NCBI GenBank assembly: GCA_963698645.1
Contig: CAVORP010000001.1
Location: 62,001-126,000 of the forward strand
Direction: 5' to 3'
DNA length: 64,000 nucleotides
From: Ovoidimarina sp963698645
GTDB taxonomy: Bacteria; Pseudomonadota; Alphaproteobacteria; Rhodobacterales; Rhodobacteraceae
The notes beneath the pieces were generated by a model. The model was not told the origin of the DNA. It worked only from the letters and a program-made list of their open reading frames with translations, and did no database searches. This document shows, in pieces, positions 54,656-64,000 of the stretch; the stretch's first letter is position 1, and the number at the start of each line of letters is the position of its first letter. The position numbers and the translations under genes are program-made.

Positions 54656-56532
54656 ATGCCCGGTAAAACGATCCGCCTGACGACGGCACAAGCCATCATT
54701 CGCTGGCTGAACGCCCAGTTCATTGAAACGGCAAGGGGGCGTATGCGCGTCTGCGGAGGCGGCTTCGGGATTTTCGGCCATGGCAATGTCACCTGTCTTG
54801 GCGAAGCACTCTACGATCACCGGGACACCCTGCCCCTCTATCGCGGCCAGAACGAACAAAGCATGGGCTTCGCCGCCGCTGGCTATGCCAAATATCACCT
54901 GCGCGAGCGGTTCATGTTCTGCACTGCCTCCGCTGGTCCCGGCACCGCGAACCTTCTGACCGCGTCGGCCCTTGCCCATGCCAACCGCCTGCCCATGCTG
55001 ATGCTTTGCGGCGACACTTTTCTGACCCGCCTGCCCGATCCCGTCCTCCAGCAGCTCGAGCATTTCGGCAACCCCGCTCTTGGTCTGAACGACGCCTTCA
55101 AGGCCGTCACCCGCTACTGGGACAGGATCACCCATCCCGCCCAGATCATCCAGTCCCTGCCCGCGGCCCTGGCCACCATGCTGGACCCGGCGGATTGCGG
55201 TCCCGCCTTCCTGGCCCTGCCGCAGGATGTGCAGGGCTGGGACTATGACTACCCCGCAGGAATTCTTCGAAGAACGCACTCACCGGATCCGGCGCCAAGC
55301 CGCCGGATGCAGCACGAGGTCGCTGCGATGCGGTGGCGCTACTGACAAGCTGCCAAGCGCCCGTGATCATCGCAGGCGGTGGCGTGCAGTATTCCAGGGC
55401 CGTGGCCGAACTCACCTCCTTTGCCGAGACCCACAACATCCCGGTGATCGAAACCATCGCCGGCCGCGCAAACATGCTGCGCGACCCATCCGCTCAACAT
55501 CGGCCCCGTCGGTGTGACCGGATCGAACAGCGCGAACGCGGTGGCCGAGAAGGCCGATGTGATCCTATCTGTCGGCTCGCGGCTGCAGGATTTCACCACC
55601 GGGTCATGGACCGCGTTCGCAATGGACGCGAAACTGATCTCGCTCAACGTCGCGTCGCCATGACGCAGGCAAACACATGTCCTTGCCCGTGGTGGGCGAT
55701 GCCAAGCTGGGCCTCGAAGCCGCTGGCCGGCCATGGCAGGCTACACCGCGCCCCGGAACGCTGGACCGGTCTCGCCCAGGATGAGCGGCGGAAATGGGAT
55801 GCCTATGTGGCCGAGAACACGCGCCCCGGCAATCGCCCGAATTCCTACGCGCAGGCAATCGGCGTGGTGAATGATCTCTGCGACCCGCGCGACCGCGTCG
55901 TGGCCGCCGCAGGGGGACTGCCTGCCGAAGTCACCGCCAACTGGCGGACGCTGGATATCGGAACCGTGGACGTGGAATTCGGCTTTTCCTGCATGGGCTA
56001 CGAGATCGCCGGCGGCTGGGGCGCGCGCATCGCTCAATCCGAGGTCGAACCGGCCGCAGACACCATCGTCTTCGTCGGCGACGGGTCTTATCTCCTGATG
56101 AATTCCGACATATACTCCTCTGTTCTGACGCAGAAAAAACTGATCGTCCTGGTGCTCGACAATGGCGGCTTCGCGGTAATCAACAAGCTTCAGAACAACA
56201 CCGGCAACGAAAGCTTCAACAACCTGCTTTGCCGACGCGCCGACCATCGCGGCACCCTTTGCGGTCGATTTCGCTTCCCACGCCGCTGCCATGGGCGCCC
56301 ATGCCGAACATGTGGCAAACCCCGCGGAACTGGCGGAGGCCTTCAGGTCGCGCCAAGGCCTCGGACAAGACCAGCGTGATCGTCATGAATGTCGACGCCT
56401 ATGAGGGATGGACCGCCGAGGGCCATACCTGGTGGGAGGTGGGCACACCCCATGTGTCCGACCCATGAAAAGATCCGCGCCGCGCACAAGCAGGTCGAAA
56501 GTGCCCGGGCCCGCCAGCGCAAGGGGGTGTGA
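54656..56532 (+). pseudogene. iolD: Frameshifted 3D-(3,5/4)-trihydroxycyclohexane-1,2-dione acylhydrolase
   Basis: ThDP-dependent enzyme of myo-inositol catabolism that opens the cyclitol ring; about 620 aa when repaired. ATG 54656 has GGAGGAGAG upstream. The N-terminal domain shows TTAQAIIRWLNAQFIE, VCGGGFGIFGHGNVTCLGEA and LPLYRGQNEQSMGFAA; the ThDP domain has VGDGSYLLMNSDIYSSVLTQ and LVLDNGGFAVINKLQNNTG. At least six breaks occur (about 55260, 55310, 55490, 55660, 55725, 56230, 56350, 56465); the one at 55260 is cured by deleting a G. Its TGA overlaps the iolC start. Confidence 0.88.
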
Positions 56533-57519
56533 TGTCCAGGCTGATCGACGGAATTCGCCAGAACTCTTTCGTCGTCCTAGGACGCGTCGGAATGGACCTG
56601 AGTCCCGACCCCGCAGGCACAAAGACCGAAGACGCCGCGTCGATGATCGTCGGGCATGGGCGGATCCTCCGCCAATATCGCGGCGGGCTTGTCGAAATTC
56701 GGAGGAAAGACAGCGCTCGTCACCTCTGTCTCGGCGGATGCAGTGGGCGATTTTTGCGTCAACCAACTCCGAGACTATGGTGTCGGAACCGACTACGTGC
56801 GCAGCGGTGACCGGTGAATTCAGAACCTCGCTTGCCATCTATGAAAGCCGGCTCGAAGATCACCAGACGGTGCTCTACCGCAACTGCGGCTGCCGATTTC
56901 CAGGTCACGACCGCCGATATCGATCGCGTCGATCTGACACTGTTCGGCGCCTTGATCACGGCCGGCACGGTCTTTGCCGCCGAACCCTCGCGCAAGCGCC
57001 ACGTTCCATGCCTTCGAAAGGGCCCGGGCGCTGGACCTGCCCATTGTCTTCGACATCGACTATCGCCCCTATTCCTGGCCGTCGGCCGAAGTCGCCGCAG
57101 AAGTTCTGTCGCGTGCGGGTGGATTGGCCCAGATGATCGTCGGAAATGACGAGGAATTCGGCTTCATGGCGGGGGATATGGCAAAGGGCCTCCAGAAAGC
57201 GCAGGATCTCGCCTCCTCGACCGCCAGCGTCGTGATCTACAAGATGGGGGAAAAGGGCGCGATCACCTTCGCCGGCGGCGAAGAGATCCGCACCGGCATC
57301 TACCCCGTCACCGCCCTCAAACCTACCGGCGCCGGCGACAGCTTCATGGCCGGGCTTCTTTCCGGCATTGCCGCCGGTCTACCCCTGCGCGCGGCCGTTC
57401 TCCGCGGCTCTGCCTGTGCGGCGATCGTGGTCGCGAAACCCGGCTGCGCCCCGGCCATGCCGAACGAGGCGCAACTCGACGCCTTCCTCAAGGATCACCC
57501 CGGCCCGATCGCGGCCTGA
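56532..57519 (+). pseudogene. iolC: Frameshifted 5-dehydro-2-deoxygluconokinase
   Basis: PfkB-family sugar kinase, about 328 aa when repaired, phosphorylating 5-dehydro-2-deoxy-D-gluconate. It starts NSFVVLGRVGMDLSPDPAGT and has GGKTALVTSVSADAVGDFCV and IVFDIDYRPYSWPSAEVAAE; the C-terminal PfkB signature LKPTGAGDSFMAGLLSG carries the catalytic Asp. Breaks are near 56655, 56810, 56885 and 57000, and each is repaired by removing one base. It is coupled to iolD through TGATG, and iolB follows twelve bases after its stop. Confidence 0.87.
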
Positions 57520-57531
57520 AAGGACACGCTC

Positions 57532-58376
57532 ATGCATATCCCGCCCTATGACAACAAGAACGAAGCCATCGTGGCGGCAGAGAACGCCCTGGTGCCGCTG
57601 AACTATTTCAACATCGTCAAGCTGAAGGCGGGTGAAGGCTTTTCATATGCCATCCCGGGATACGAGACCTGCATCGTCCCGGCGACGGGCACGGTCGATG
57701 TGACGGTGGGCGATTTCTCGGCCACGGATCTTGGCGGGCGCGGCACTCGATGTCTGGGACGGCGAACCCGAAGGCGTCTACGTCCCCACCGGTGCACAGG
57801 CCGAGTTCACCTGCCGTTCGGACACGGCCGAAGTCTTTATCGCGGGCGCCAAGTTCGACGAGGTCTATGCCCCATTTGCCGTCCGCGCGAATGAACTTGA
57901 TGTCGTCCAATACGGCTCGGACGACACCAAGACCCACCGCAAGATCAAACATATCCTCGGGCAGAAACATCACGGCAAGGTTGGCCGCCTTCTGGTCAGC
58001 GAGCTTTACACCGTCGGTCAGGGCGGCTGGTCCGGCTTTCCCAGCCACAAGCATGACACCGATCGCCTGCCCGATGAAACCCGCCATGACGAAACCTACA
58101 ATTTCCGCTTCCGCCCCGATTACGGCTCCGGGGTTCAGCTGATCCAGCGTGAGTGAAAAGGGGCCGGGAGAGGCCTATCACATCGTCAATGGCTCCACGA
58201 TCTGCCTCGACAAGGGATACCACCCCTGCGTGGTGATGCCCGGCTACGAGATGTACTATTTCACCATTCTGGGCGGCCTCAGCCAGCGCTCGCTGGTGCA
58301 GTATTTCGAGCCGACCCATGCGGAACAGCTTCACACGATCCCCGGCATCATGGATATGGTGGCAAAGTTCAAATGA
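57532..58376 (+). pseudogene. iolB: Frameshifted 5-deoxy-glucuronate isomerase
   Basis: Cupin isomerase, about 281 aa when repaired, converting 5-deoxy-glucuronate to 5-dehydro-2-deoxygluconate. The first part reads LNYFNIVKLKAGEGFSYAIP and ends in a break near 57735 in a G-run; ALDVWDGEPEGVYVPTGAQA follows. The metal-binding cupin core is GWSGFPSHKHDTDRLPDETR and DETYNFRFRPDYGSG. After a second break near 58148 come CLDKGYHPCVVMPGYEMYYF and the C terminus. It overlaps the aldolase gene by ATGA. Confidence 0.88.
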
Positions 58377-59221
58377 CCCTTGCGACACTCTCGCAGGTGC
58401 TGCAACCGGCCTACGCTCAGGGCTATGCGGTCGCCGGACTTGTCTGTCTTGGATGGGAGGACATGCGCGCCTATGTCCGCGCCGCCGAAGCCGAAGCCTG
58501 TCCGGTGATCTTGCAGGCCGGACCCGTCCTGTCGGGCCCATACTCCCCTGCCAGTTCTGGGCGCGATGTTCCGCAACCTCGCCGAAACGGCCTCCGTTCC
58601 GGTCGTCGCGCATCTCGATCATGGCTACACCGCGGAGGACTGCCAGACCGCCATCGACAGCGGCTTCACCTCGGTCATGTATGACGGCTCGCGCAAGCCA
58701 CTCGACCAGAATATCGACGAAACCGCCGCGATCGCAGAGATGGCCCATAAGGCAGGCGTTTCGTGCGAAGGCGAAATCGGATTTGTCGGCTATGACCATG
58801 GCGACGCATCCGAAGGCACGGACCCGGACGAGGCGGCACGTTTCGCTCGCGACACCCGCGTCGATGCCATGGCGATCTCCGTCGGCAACGTCCATCTCCA
58901 GCAGGACCAGCAGGGCGGGCTGGATGAAGACCGCATTCGCGCGATCGAGGCCGTCACATCGGTGCCCCTCGTCATCCATGGCGGCTCGGGAGTGCCCAGC
59001 GCACAGCGCAGCAGGCTCGCGCACGGCTCCGCGATCTGCAAGTTCAACATCGGAACCGAATTGCGCATGGAGCTTCGGCACGGCGCTGCGCGAAGCGCTC
59101 TTGCAGCGAATTCCAGATGTTCGACCGGGTCGGTATCCTGAAACAGGTCGAACCCCCCATCGAAGCCGCGGCACGAATCGTGCTCAGCGCCCTCAAACCG
59201 CAACGGAGCCAGACGACATGA
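58373..59221 (+). pseudogene. iolJ: Frameshifted class II aldolase, 6-phospho-5-dehydro-2-deoxygluconate aldolase-like
   Basis: Zinc-dependent class II (fructose-bisphosphate type) aldolase, about 282 aa when repaired. It starts TLATLSQVLQPAYAQGYAVA. Zn ligands are in PVVAHLDHGYTAEDC, GEIGFVGYDHGDAS and VPLVIHGGSGVP. Breaks near 58550, 59065 and 59100 are each cured by deleting one base. In the inositol pathway this enzyme splits the IolC product to dihydroxyacetone phosphate and malonate semialdehyde. Position between iolB and iolG supports that role over glycolytic aldolase. Confidence 0.83.
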
Positions 59222-60216
59222 TCAGATTTCGGACTTTTGGGCTGTGGCCGGATCGGCCAGGTCCATGCCCGCAGCATCAACCGGCTCGAAGGCGCGACTG
59301 CCTAACCGCCGTCGCCGATGCGCTGCCCGCCGCCGCATCGGCGCTCGCCAAGACCTAGGGCGCCGAGATCCGCGAATCCCGATGCCCTGATTGCAAGCGG
59401 CGATATCGATGCCGTCATCATCGGCACGCCGACCAGCACCCATTACGACGCGATCCACGCCGCCGCCGCCGCAGGCAAGGCGATCTTCTGTGAAAAACCG
59501 ATCGATCTATCAAGCGACCGGGTGCGCGATTGCATCGCCGCTGTCGCGGCGACTGGCGTTCCCTTCCTCACCGCGTTCAACCGGCGCTTCGATCCGTCCT
59601 TTGCGCAGCTCGAGACGACGTCTGCGCGAGGGCGAGATCGGCAATATCGAACTTGTCGCGATCACATCGCGCGATCCCTCACCGCCACCGGTGGACTATA
59701 TCCGGCAATCCGGGCGGCCTGTTCCGCGACATGATGATTCACGATCTCGATATGGCGCGGTTCCTGCTCGGCGAAGAGCCCGAGGAGGTCTTTGCAATGG
59801 GGTCTTGTCTGTCGATCCGGCGATCGGAGCGGCGGGCGATATCGACACCGCAGTGGTGACACTCCGCACGGCCGAGCGGCCGCATCTGCCAGATCTCCAA
59901 CTCGCGCCGGGCAAGCTACGGATACGACCAGCGGATCGAGGTGCATGGGTCCAAAGGCATGCTGTCGGCGGGAAATGCACTCGAATCTCTGGTTCAGGTG
60001 GCCGGTCCGTCCGGCTACCGCACGGCCCCGGCCCGGCACTTCTTCCTCGAACGCTACGAAGAGGCCTATTTCGCCGAGATGGCCCATTTCGTCGAGGCCA
60101 TATCGAATGGTCGACCGCTGCGTCCCAACGCGATCGACGGGCTGCGGGCGCAATGTCTCGCAGATGCAGCCGCGAAGTCTCTCGAAACCGGCCAACCGAT
60201 CCGGCCCGCGATCTGA
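59218..60216 (+). pseudogene. iolG: Frameshifted inositol 2-dehydrogenase
   Basis: Gfo/Idh/MocA dehydrogenase, about 330 aa when repaired, oxidising myo-inositol to 2-keto-myo-inositol. Recognisable pieces are the cofactor-binding start MIRF.LLG.GRIGQVHA (reconstructed), LTAVADALPAAASALAKT, IDAVIIGTPTSTHYDAIHAA, IFCEKPIDLSSDRVRDCIAA, GGLFRDMMIHDLDMARFLLG and the C-terminal half from RIEVHGSKGMLSAG onward. At least six breaks lie between 59235 and 59925. Its start overlaps the aldolase stop (ATGA). It closes the iol operon. Confidence 0.85.
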
Positions 60217-60305
60217 TCTTGTGCCCGTGACCTCCGCATCGGCGGGCGCCTGCCATGACCCGATCAAAGCCTCTTCACGACCGCCTCACTGAGCCGCACC
60301 GCGGC

Positions 60306-61262
60306 TCAGGCAGCGCGGCGCTGCTGCACGTAAAGCCCGGTCATATGTTGCACCACTTTCGCTACCACCCCCGGTCGCACGTGAACCAGATCGTCCTGAA
60401 AGGCGGAAAGACCGGCCGACGTAATCATCTCGAAGCTTGGGAAGTAGTCGATCTTGCCCGGGAAGCGCGCCACAAGCTCATCCGCCACCAGCCGAAGCGA
60501 CGCCTTCGACAGGCTGTTCGCGATCACGCAGTCCTGTCCCGTCACCGTCGTTTGCAGCGGCACGGGCGACACCGTCAGGATGATCCTCGACACTCCCCCG
60601 TCCACCAATGCCTCGAGCGCCGGGCGCAGGTGGCTGACCCCTTCGAAGGGTGACAGCCGGTGAAACCTGTACCGTCCGGGATGCGCCCGCATTTCCGGGA
60701 CCCGCGGCATCCGGTTCAGGAAACACCCTTCCTCGATGTCCTCCCAGCATTCGACAAGGCCCAGCGTCAGGATCAACGCATCGGATTTCGGCAATTGCGC
60801 GATAGATCGCGTCGATCTCGCGGCGCCGTTCTTGCGCCCTCGGTCGCGCGAACCGGGCTGTTTGTCGGCAGGAAAAGATCATCCACCGCCTCGTCCGGTC
60901 CCACCAAGGTCCCTGCGATCTGCGATGTATCCACGCCATTCACGGCCCAGAGGATCCTTTGTGCCATCGACGCCGGGTTGTATTCGTTCAACAGTCCGTT
61001 GGGACGGTGCGGCCATTCGCTGGGCGGGAACCCTGAGAATTCACTGGTCGGAAGGGTAAACGCATCCAGCTCCGCCTCGATGTTGCGCGCAAAACAGGAT
61101 CCGATCGTGAAGACACGCATGCCCGGTTCCAGCAGCAAAGCCCGGCTCGATTTCCGGCATGAGCATCCGACCGTCAAATCGGCTGTCGGACTTGCCGGGA
61201 AACCGCTTCTTCGGCCCTGCCGACATGGCGGTCTTGAGGGCGGCAAGTGCTGCTTTTCGCAT
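60306..61262 (-). pseudogene. Frameshifted GSCFA-domain protein
   Basis: About 318 aa when repaired. The family signature is in MRVFTIGSCFARNIEAELDA, followed by ILWAVNGVDTSQIAGTLVGP, ALILTLGLVECWED and VSRIILTVSPVPLQTT. GSCFA proteins resemble SGNH/GDSL-type hydrolases and often occur with polysaccharide or cell-surface genes. The N-terminal 40 residues are basic. Breaks lie near 61150, 60840 and 60795. It points away from iolG (convergent), and no functional link to inositol use is evident. Confidence 0.75.
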
Positions 61263-61470
61263 GGGAAACCTCCTTTAGGGAACGTGCTAGCGGCCGGGAC
61301 AGATCCTGCAACCGCGGCGAATTGAAAAGCGGTTAATGACGAGGCAACCAGTTTTGTAAAATTGCTGCGATTGGCTGTTTCGCGATTAACCCCGGCGAAA
61401 CCCTAGGCTTTTAGTGTCCCGCAAATCGACTGATCTCGGATGGGAAAACCAACTCGAATCAGAGGTTCAC
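61263..61470. other. Divergent intergenic region with AT-rich promoter-like patch
   Basis: This 208-base gap separates the GSCFA gene (minus) and a secreted sensor-domain gene (plus). It contains a relatively AT-rich segment around 61345-61380 with TTTTGTAAAATTGC. No operator-like palindrome was recognised. Confidence 0.35.
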
Positions 61471-62042
61471 ATGAAGCAACTCTTTCTCGTCGCGCCGCTC
61501 GTCATCGCATTCGGTCTCCCCGCTTCGGCGAATGACTACGAGGCACGAACTCAAGACCTATCTTGAGTCCGAGATCCTGGGCTGGGCTCAGGATCAGGTC
61601 CTTCTCGATGCGATCCGCAACCAGAATAGCCAGACGGCCGGATACACTCAGGAAGAAATCGACGCGCTCGACACCGCTTGGCGGGCGGAAGTCGGGTTGC
61701 GCGATCGACCGACCATTGCCCCGGTGCTCGAAAATGCGGCTTCGGACTTCCTGCGCGAACGCGTCGCGGCTGCGGCGGCACTATGACCGAAGTGTTCGTC
61801 ATGGACGCCCGCGGCCTGAACGTCGCGGCCAGCGATGTGACTTCCGACTATTGGCAGGGTGACGAAGAGAAATTCAGCGAAACGTTCCCCAAGGGTCCCG
61901 AGACGGCCATTTCGGCGAGGTGGAGTTGGATGAGTCGAGCCAGACCTATCAGGGCCAGATCTCGATTCCCGATCGTCGATCCGGCTCGAATACGGTGCTC
62001 GGCGCCATGACCATCGGCATCAATGCCGAATCGCTCTTCTAA
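61471..62042 (+). pseudogene. Frameshifted small secreted PDC/Cache-like sensor-domain protein
   Basis: About 190 aa when repaired. ATG 61471 begins a Sec signal peptide (LVAPLVIAFGLPASAND). Pieces in shifted frames read YLESEILGWAQDQVLLDAIR, VLENAASDFLRERVAA, TEVFVMDARGLNVAASDVTS and DPASNTVLGAMTIGINAESLF. The DARGLNVAASD and GAMTIGIN strands look like the ligand-sensing core of PDC/Cache domains, here without membrane or output domains. It stands 42 bases before the chemoreceptor gene and may supply a periplasmic ligand-sensing partner; this is inferred. Confidence 0.65.
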
Positions 62043-62084
62043 GCCAGCCTCCCCTGCGATCAAGCAACCAGCAAGGTGGAAATA

Positions 62085-64000
62085 ATGGATCGGAAAAGAA
62101 ACTGGCGTATGCCGGACTCGATATTCCTTCGTGTCATTATCGCGATGGCAATTTCGATGGCCGCGATTGCAGGGCTCCTGACATTCAAGTCGTTCAAGAT
62201 CGCAGAAGACGCGGGTACGACGGCCATTTCTGGAACTTGGAGACGAGGTCACCGGCCTCCTTGCGATCCAGTCAGGGGGCGCGATCCAGTTTCGCAAGTC
62301 GGAGGAACTTGATCGTATGCTTCTCGAAAGTTTCGATCGTCTGAACGGCAAGGTATTGGGCGGTATCGCGATCAACATCGATGGCGAGATCCTGTCGAGC
62401 GAATCGACCGAAGTTCAAGACATCGCGCACCTTGAGGCACTCGGGCGTCAGGCAATTGAAGCGGGCGAGGCCGTTGCCGAGCCGACGGCCTTCCTTTTCG
62501 CCCATCCCGCAACCTTCGGGTCATCGGACGAAACGGTCGGCGCGATCGTCGTTCAGTGGAGCGATGACTCGCTCCGGGAACTCGATCACGTCGCGAAAAA
62601 GTTCGAACTGCTCGTTATCGTCGCGGCTCGTGTTTATGGCGATCACGCTGCGATGGGTTTCGCCTTGCGCAGGATCATCGCGGTTCCTCTCCAGAAGTCG
62701 CCCCGCAATGAAGGAGGTGTCACAAGGCAACTATGATGCAGAAATTCCACGGACCCGCCGGGGAAGCGAGATCGGTGTGGTCACGACCACTCTCGAACTC
62801 TTTCGCGATCAACTGAAAGACTCCGAGGAAGACAAACCGCATCGCAGCCTTCACCGGCGCGGGCTTCGCAGGAACCTCCGCCGCCTTGATGATCACGGAT
62901 GCAGAATTCTCGGTCATCTATACGAATACGGCCTTCGACAACCTCGGCCAGAAACACTCCGCCATCATGCAGCGTTACATGACCGATTTCGATCCCGACA
63001 TCGATCTCCGGAAAGGATGTCTGTGCACTCCATCCGGAAATTCTAGGAAGACGGGAAACCTTCAAGAAAACGGCCGAGACAATCCAATTCGATGCCGAGT
63101 TCGGTTCATTCACGTTCAGTATTGCAATCTCTCCCATCGACAATTCCGGGACGGGACCGGGCCGGCTATATCATCGAATGGGACGATGTGACCGTCTCGC
63201 GACAGAATGCTGCGATCATGACATCGATCGACGAGAACCAGGCCAAGGCCGAATTCTCGGTCGACGGTCGGCTCGTGGCCGCAAACAGCGCCTTTCTCGG
63301 CGATGGCTGGCATTGGCGGTATCGGAGATGCCCGCGATTTCAGCAGCATGGTCACCTCCGGCGAAAACGGAAAACCGGTTGACGGAAAGAACGCGCATTT
63401 CGGCGATTTCGAGATCCTGTCTGCGACTGGCGGATCCGGATTCCTGCACGGAGGTCTTTCGCCAATCCACAACTCCTCGGGTCAACATGTCAAATCCGTC
63501 CTGATCGGCGCGGATGTCACCGATGAGCGCCGCAAGAAACTACTGGCGGAGGAGGAAAGCGCACGCCTCCTGACCGAGCAGACACAGATGATCGATGCCC
63601 TGCGCGACGCCCTGGGCCGTTTGTCGGGTGGAGACCTGTCTTCGCAGATCGAGGTCCCCTTTGCGGGAGCAAACGATCAGCTTCGCACCGATTTCAATGC
63701 GGCGGTTGCAAGATTGAACGAGACGATCTCCGCTGTGGCGGCACGTGCCGCAACAATTCGCGGAGAAGTCGAAGATATCTCAAGCGCTTCCGATGACTTG
63801 TCGCGCAGGACAGAGCATCAGGCCGCGACGCTCGAAGAGACGGCCGCAGCTCTGACCGAGATCACGGCGTCGGTCAGTTCCGCTGCCGATGGCGCACGCC
63901 AGGCGAACGAAGTTGTCTCGCAAGCACGCAAGAATGCGGAACAGTCGGGTGGTGTCGTACGGGATGCGGTGGCGGCTATGGGTGAGATCGCCGAGTCGTC
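62085..64000 (+). pseudogene. Methyl-accepting chemotaxis protein (frameshifted, cut by window end)
   Basis: Transmembrane chemoreceptor whose 3' end lies beyond the window. The first membrane helix is IFLRVIIAMAISMAAIAGLL (about residues 13-32); a periplasmic part follows with GKVLGGIAINIDGEILSSES, and a second hydrophobic segment (FELLVIVAARVYG) before a HAMP-like region (RRIIAVPLQ, GSEIGVVTTTLELFRDQL). A PAS-like domain (ITDAEFSVIYTNTAFDNLG) comes next. From about 63480 the frame is open and enters the signalling helices (DLSRRTEHQAATLEETAAAL). Several breaks occur before 63480. It would signal to CheA/CheW. Confidence 0.8.

Noticed and set aside
1..64000. tRNA genes, CRISPR arrays, insertion sequences, integrases or phage genes
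   Set aside because: None of the expected signals (cloverleaf with CCA end, regular direct repeats with spacers, transposase or integrase motifs, terminal inverted repeats) was seen on either strand.

Overview
The window is GC-rich, gene-dense DNA from an alphaproteobacterium, most likely a marine Rhodobacterales/Roseobacter-type heterotroph. This is judged from protein character (Ugp, PhnD, NUDIX, B12-binding and DenD/UxaA types common in that group), many GTG/TTG starts and ATGA gene overlaps. No rRNA, tRNA, CRISPR array, insertion sequence or origin was seen. Gene content is mostly transport and catabolism of small organic compounds.

Layout: (1) 1-3.4 kb, the end of an acetoin/2-oxoacid dehydrogenase operon (E1-alpha tail, E1-beta, E2 fused to an alpha/beta hydrolase) and a SorC-type regulator. 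(2) 3.5-6.7 kb, two unrecognised proteins, a stand-alone IspD-type cytidylyltransferase and a quinone-oxidoreductase-like MDR. (3) 6.7-22.9 kb, a dense set of phosphorus-related genes: ugpBAEC (glycerol-3-phosphate), a DeoR regulator with phnDCEE (phosphonate/phosphite type), a Na/Pi cotransporter with PhoU-like tail, a NUDIX hydrolase, an AfuABC/FbpABC-type importer and an inositol-monophosphatase-family enzyme. (4) 23-26.9 kb, malonyl-CoA synthetase, kynureninase and a cobalamin-binding regulator-like protein.

(5) 27-34.5 kb, one long minus-strand catabolic operon: GntR, DapA-family lyase/aldolase, aldehyde dehydrogenase, MttB-family methyltransferase, two SDRs and an FAD oxidoreductase. 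It is a candidate route for an N-methylated or cyclic amine, but the substrate is unknown. (6) 34.6-47.3 kb, two divergent sugar-acid operons: HisN-like phosphatase, 2-hydroxyacid dehydrogenase, FAH-family hydrolase, IlvD/Edd dehydratase and SDR on one side; DenD, UxaA, Gfo/Idh, AroE-like, LysE, SDR and aminotransferase on the other. (7) 47.3-60.2 kb, a myo-inositol locus: LacI regulator, ABC importer, accessory Gfo/Idh and IolE genes, then iolD-iolC-iolB-aldolase-iolG. Two copies of the same LacI-type palindrome mark the two divergent promoters. (8) 60.3-64 kb, a GSCFA protein, a small secreted sensor-domain protein and a chemoreceptor cut by the window end.

About fifty reading-frame breaks occur, packed into 27-34 kb and 53.8-64 kb. 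At nearly all of the roughly eighteen junctions worked out by hand, deleting one base restores the expected protein (one, in iolB, stayed ambiguous). These are therefore more likely insertion errors in the assembly than gene decay. Interrupted genes are listed as single reconstructed loci of type pseudogene, with that caveat.
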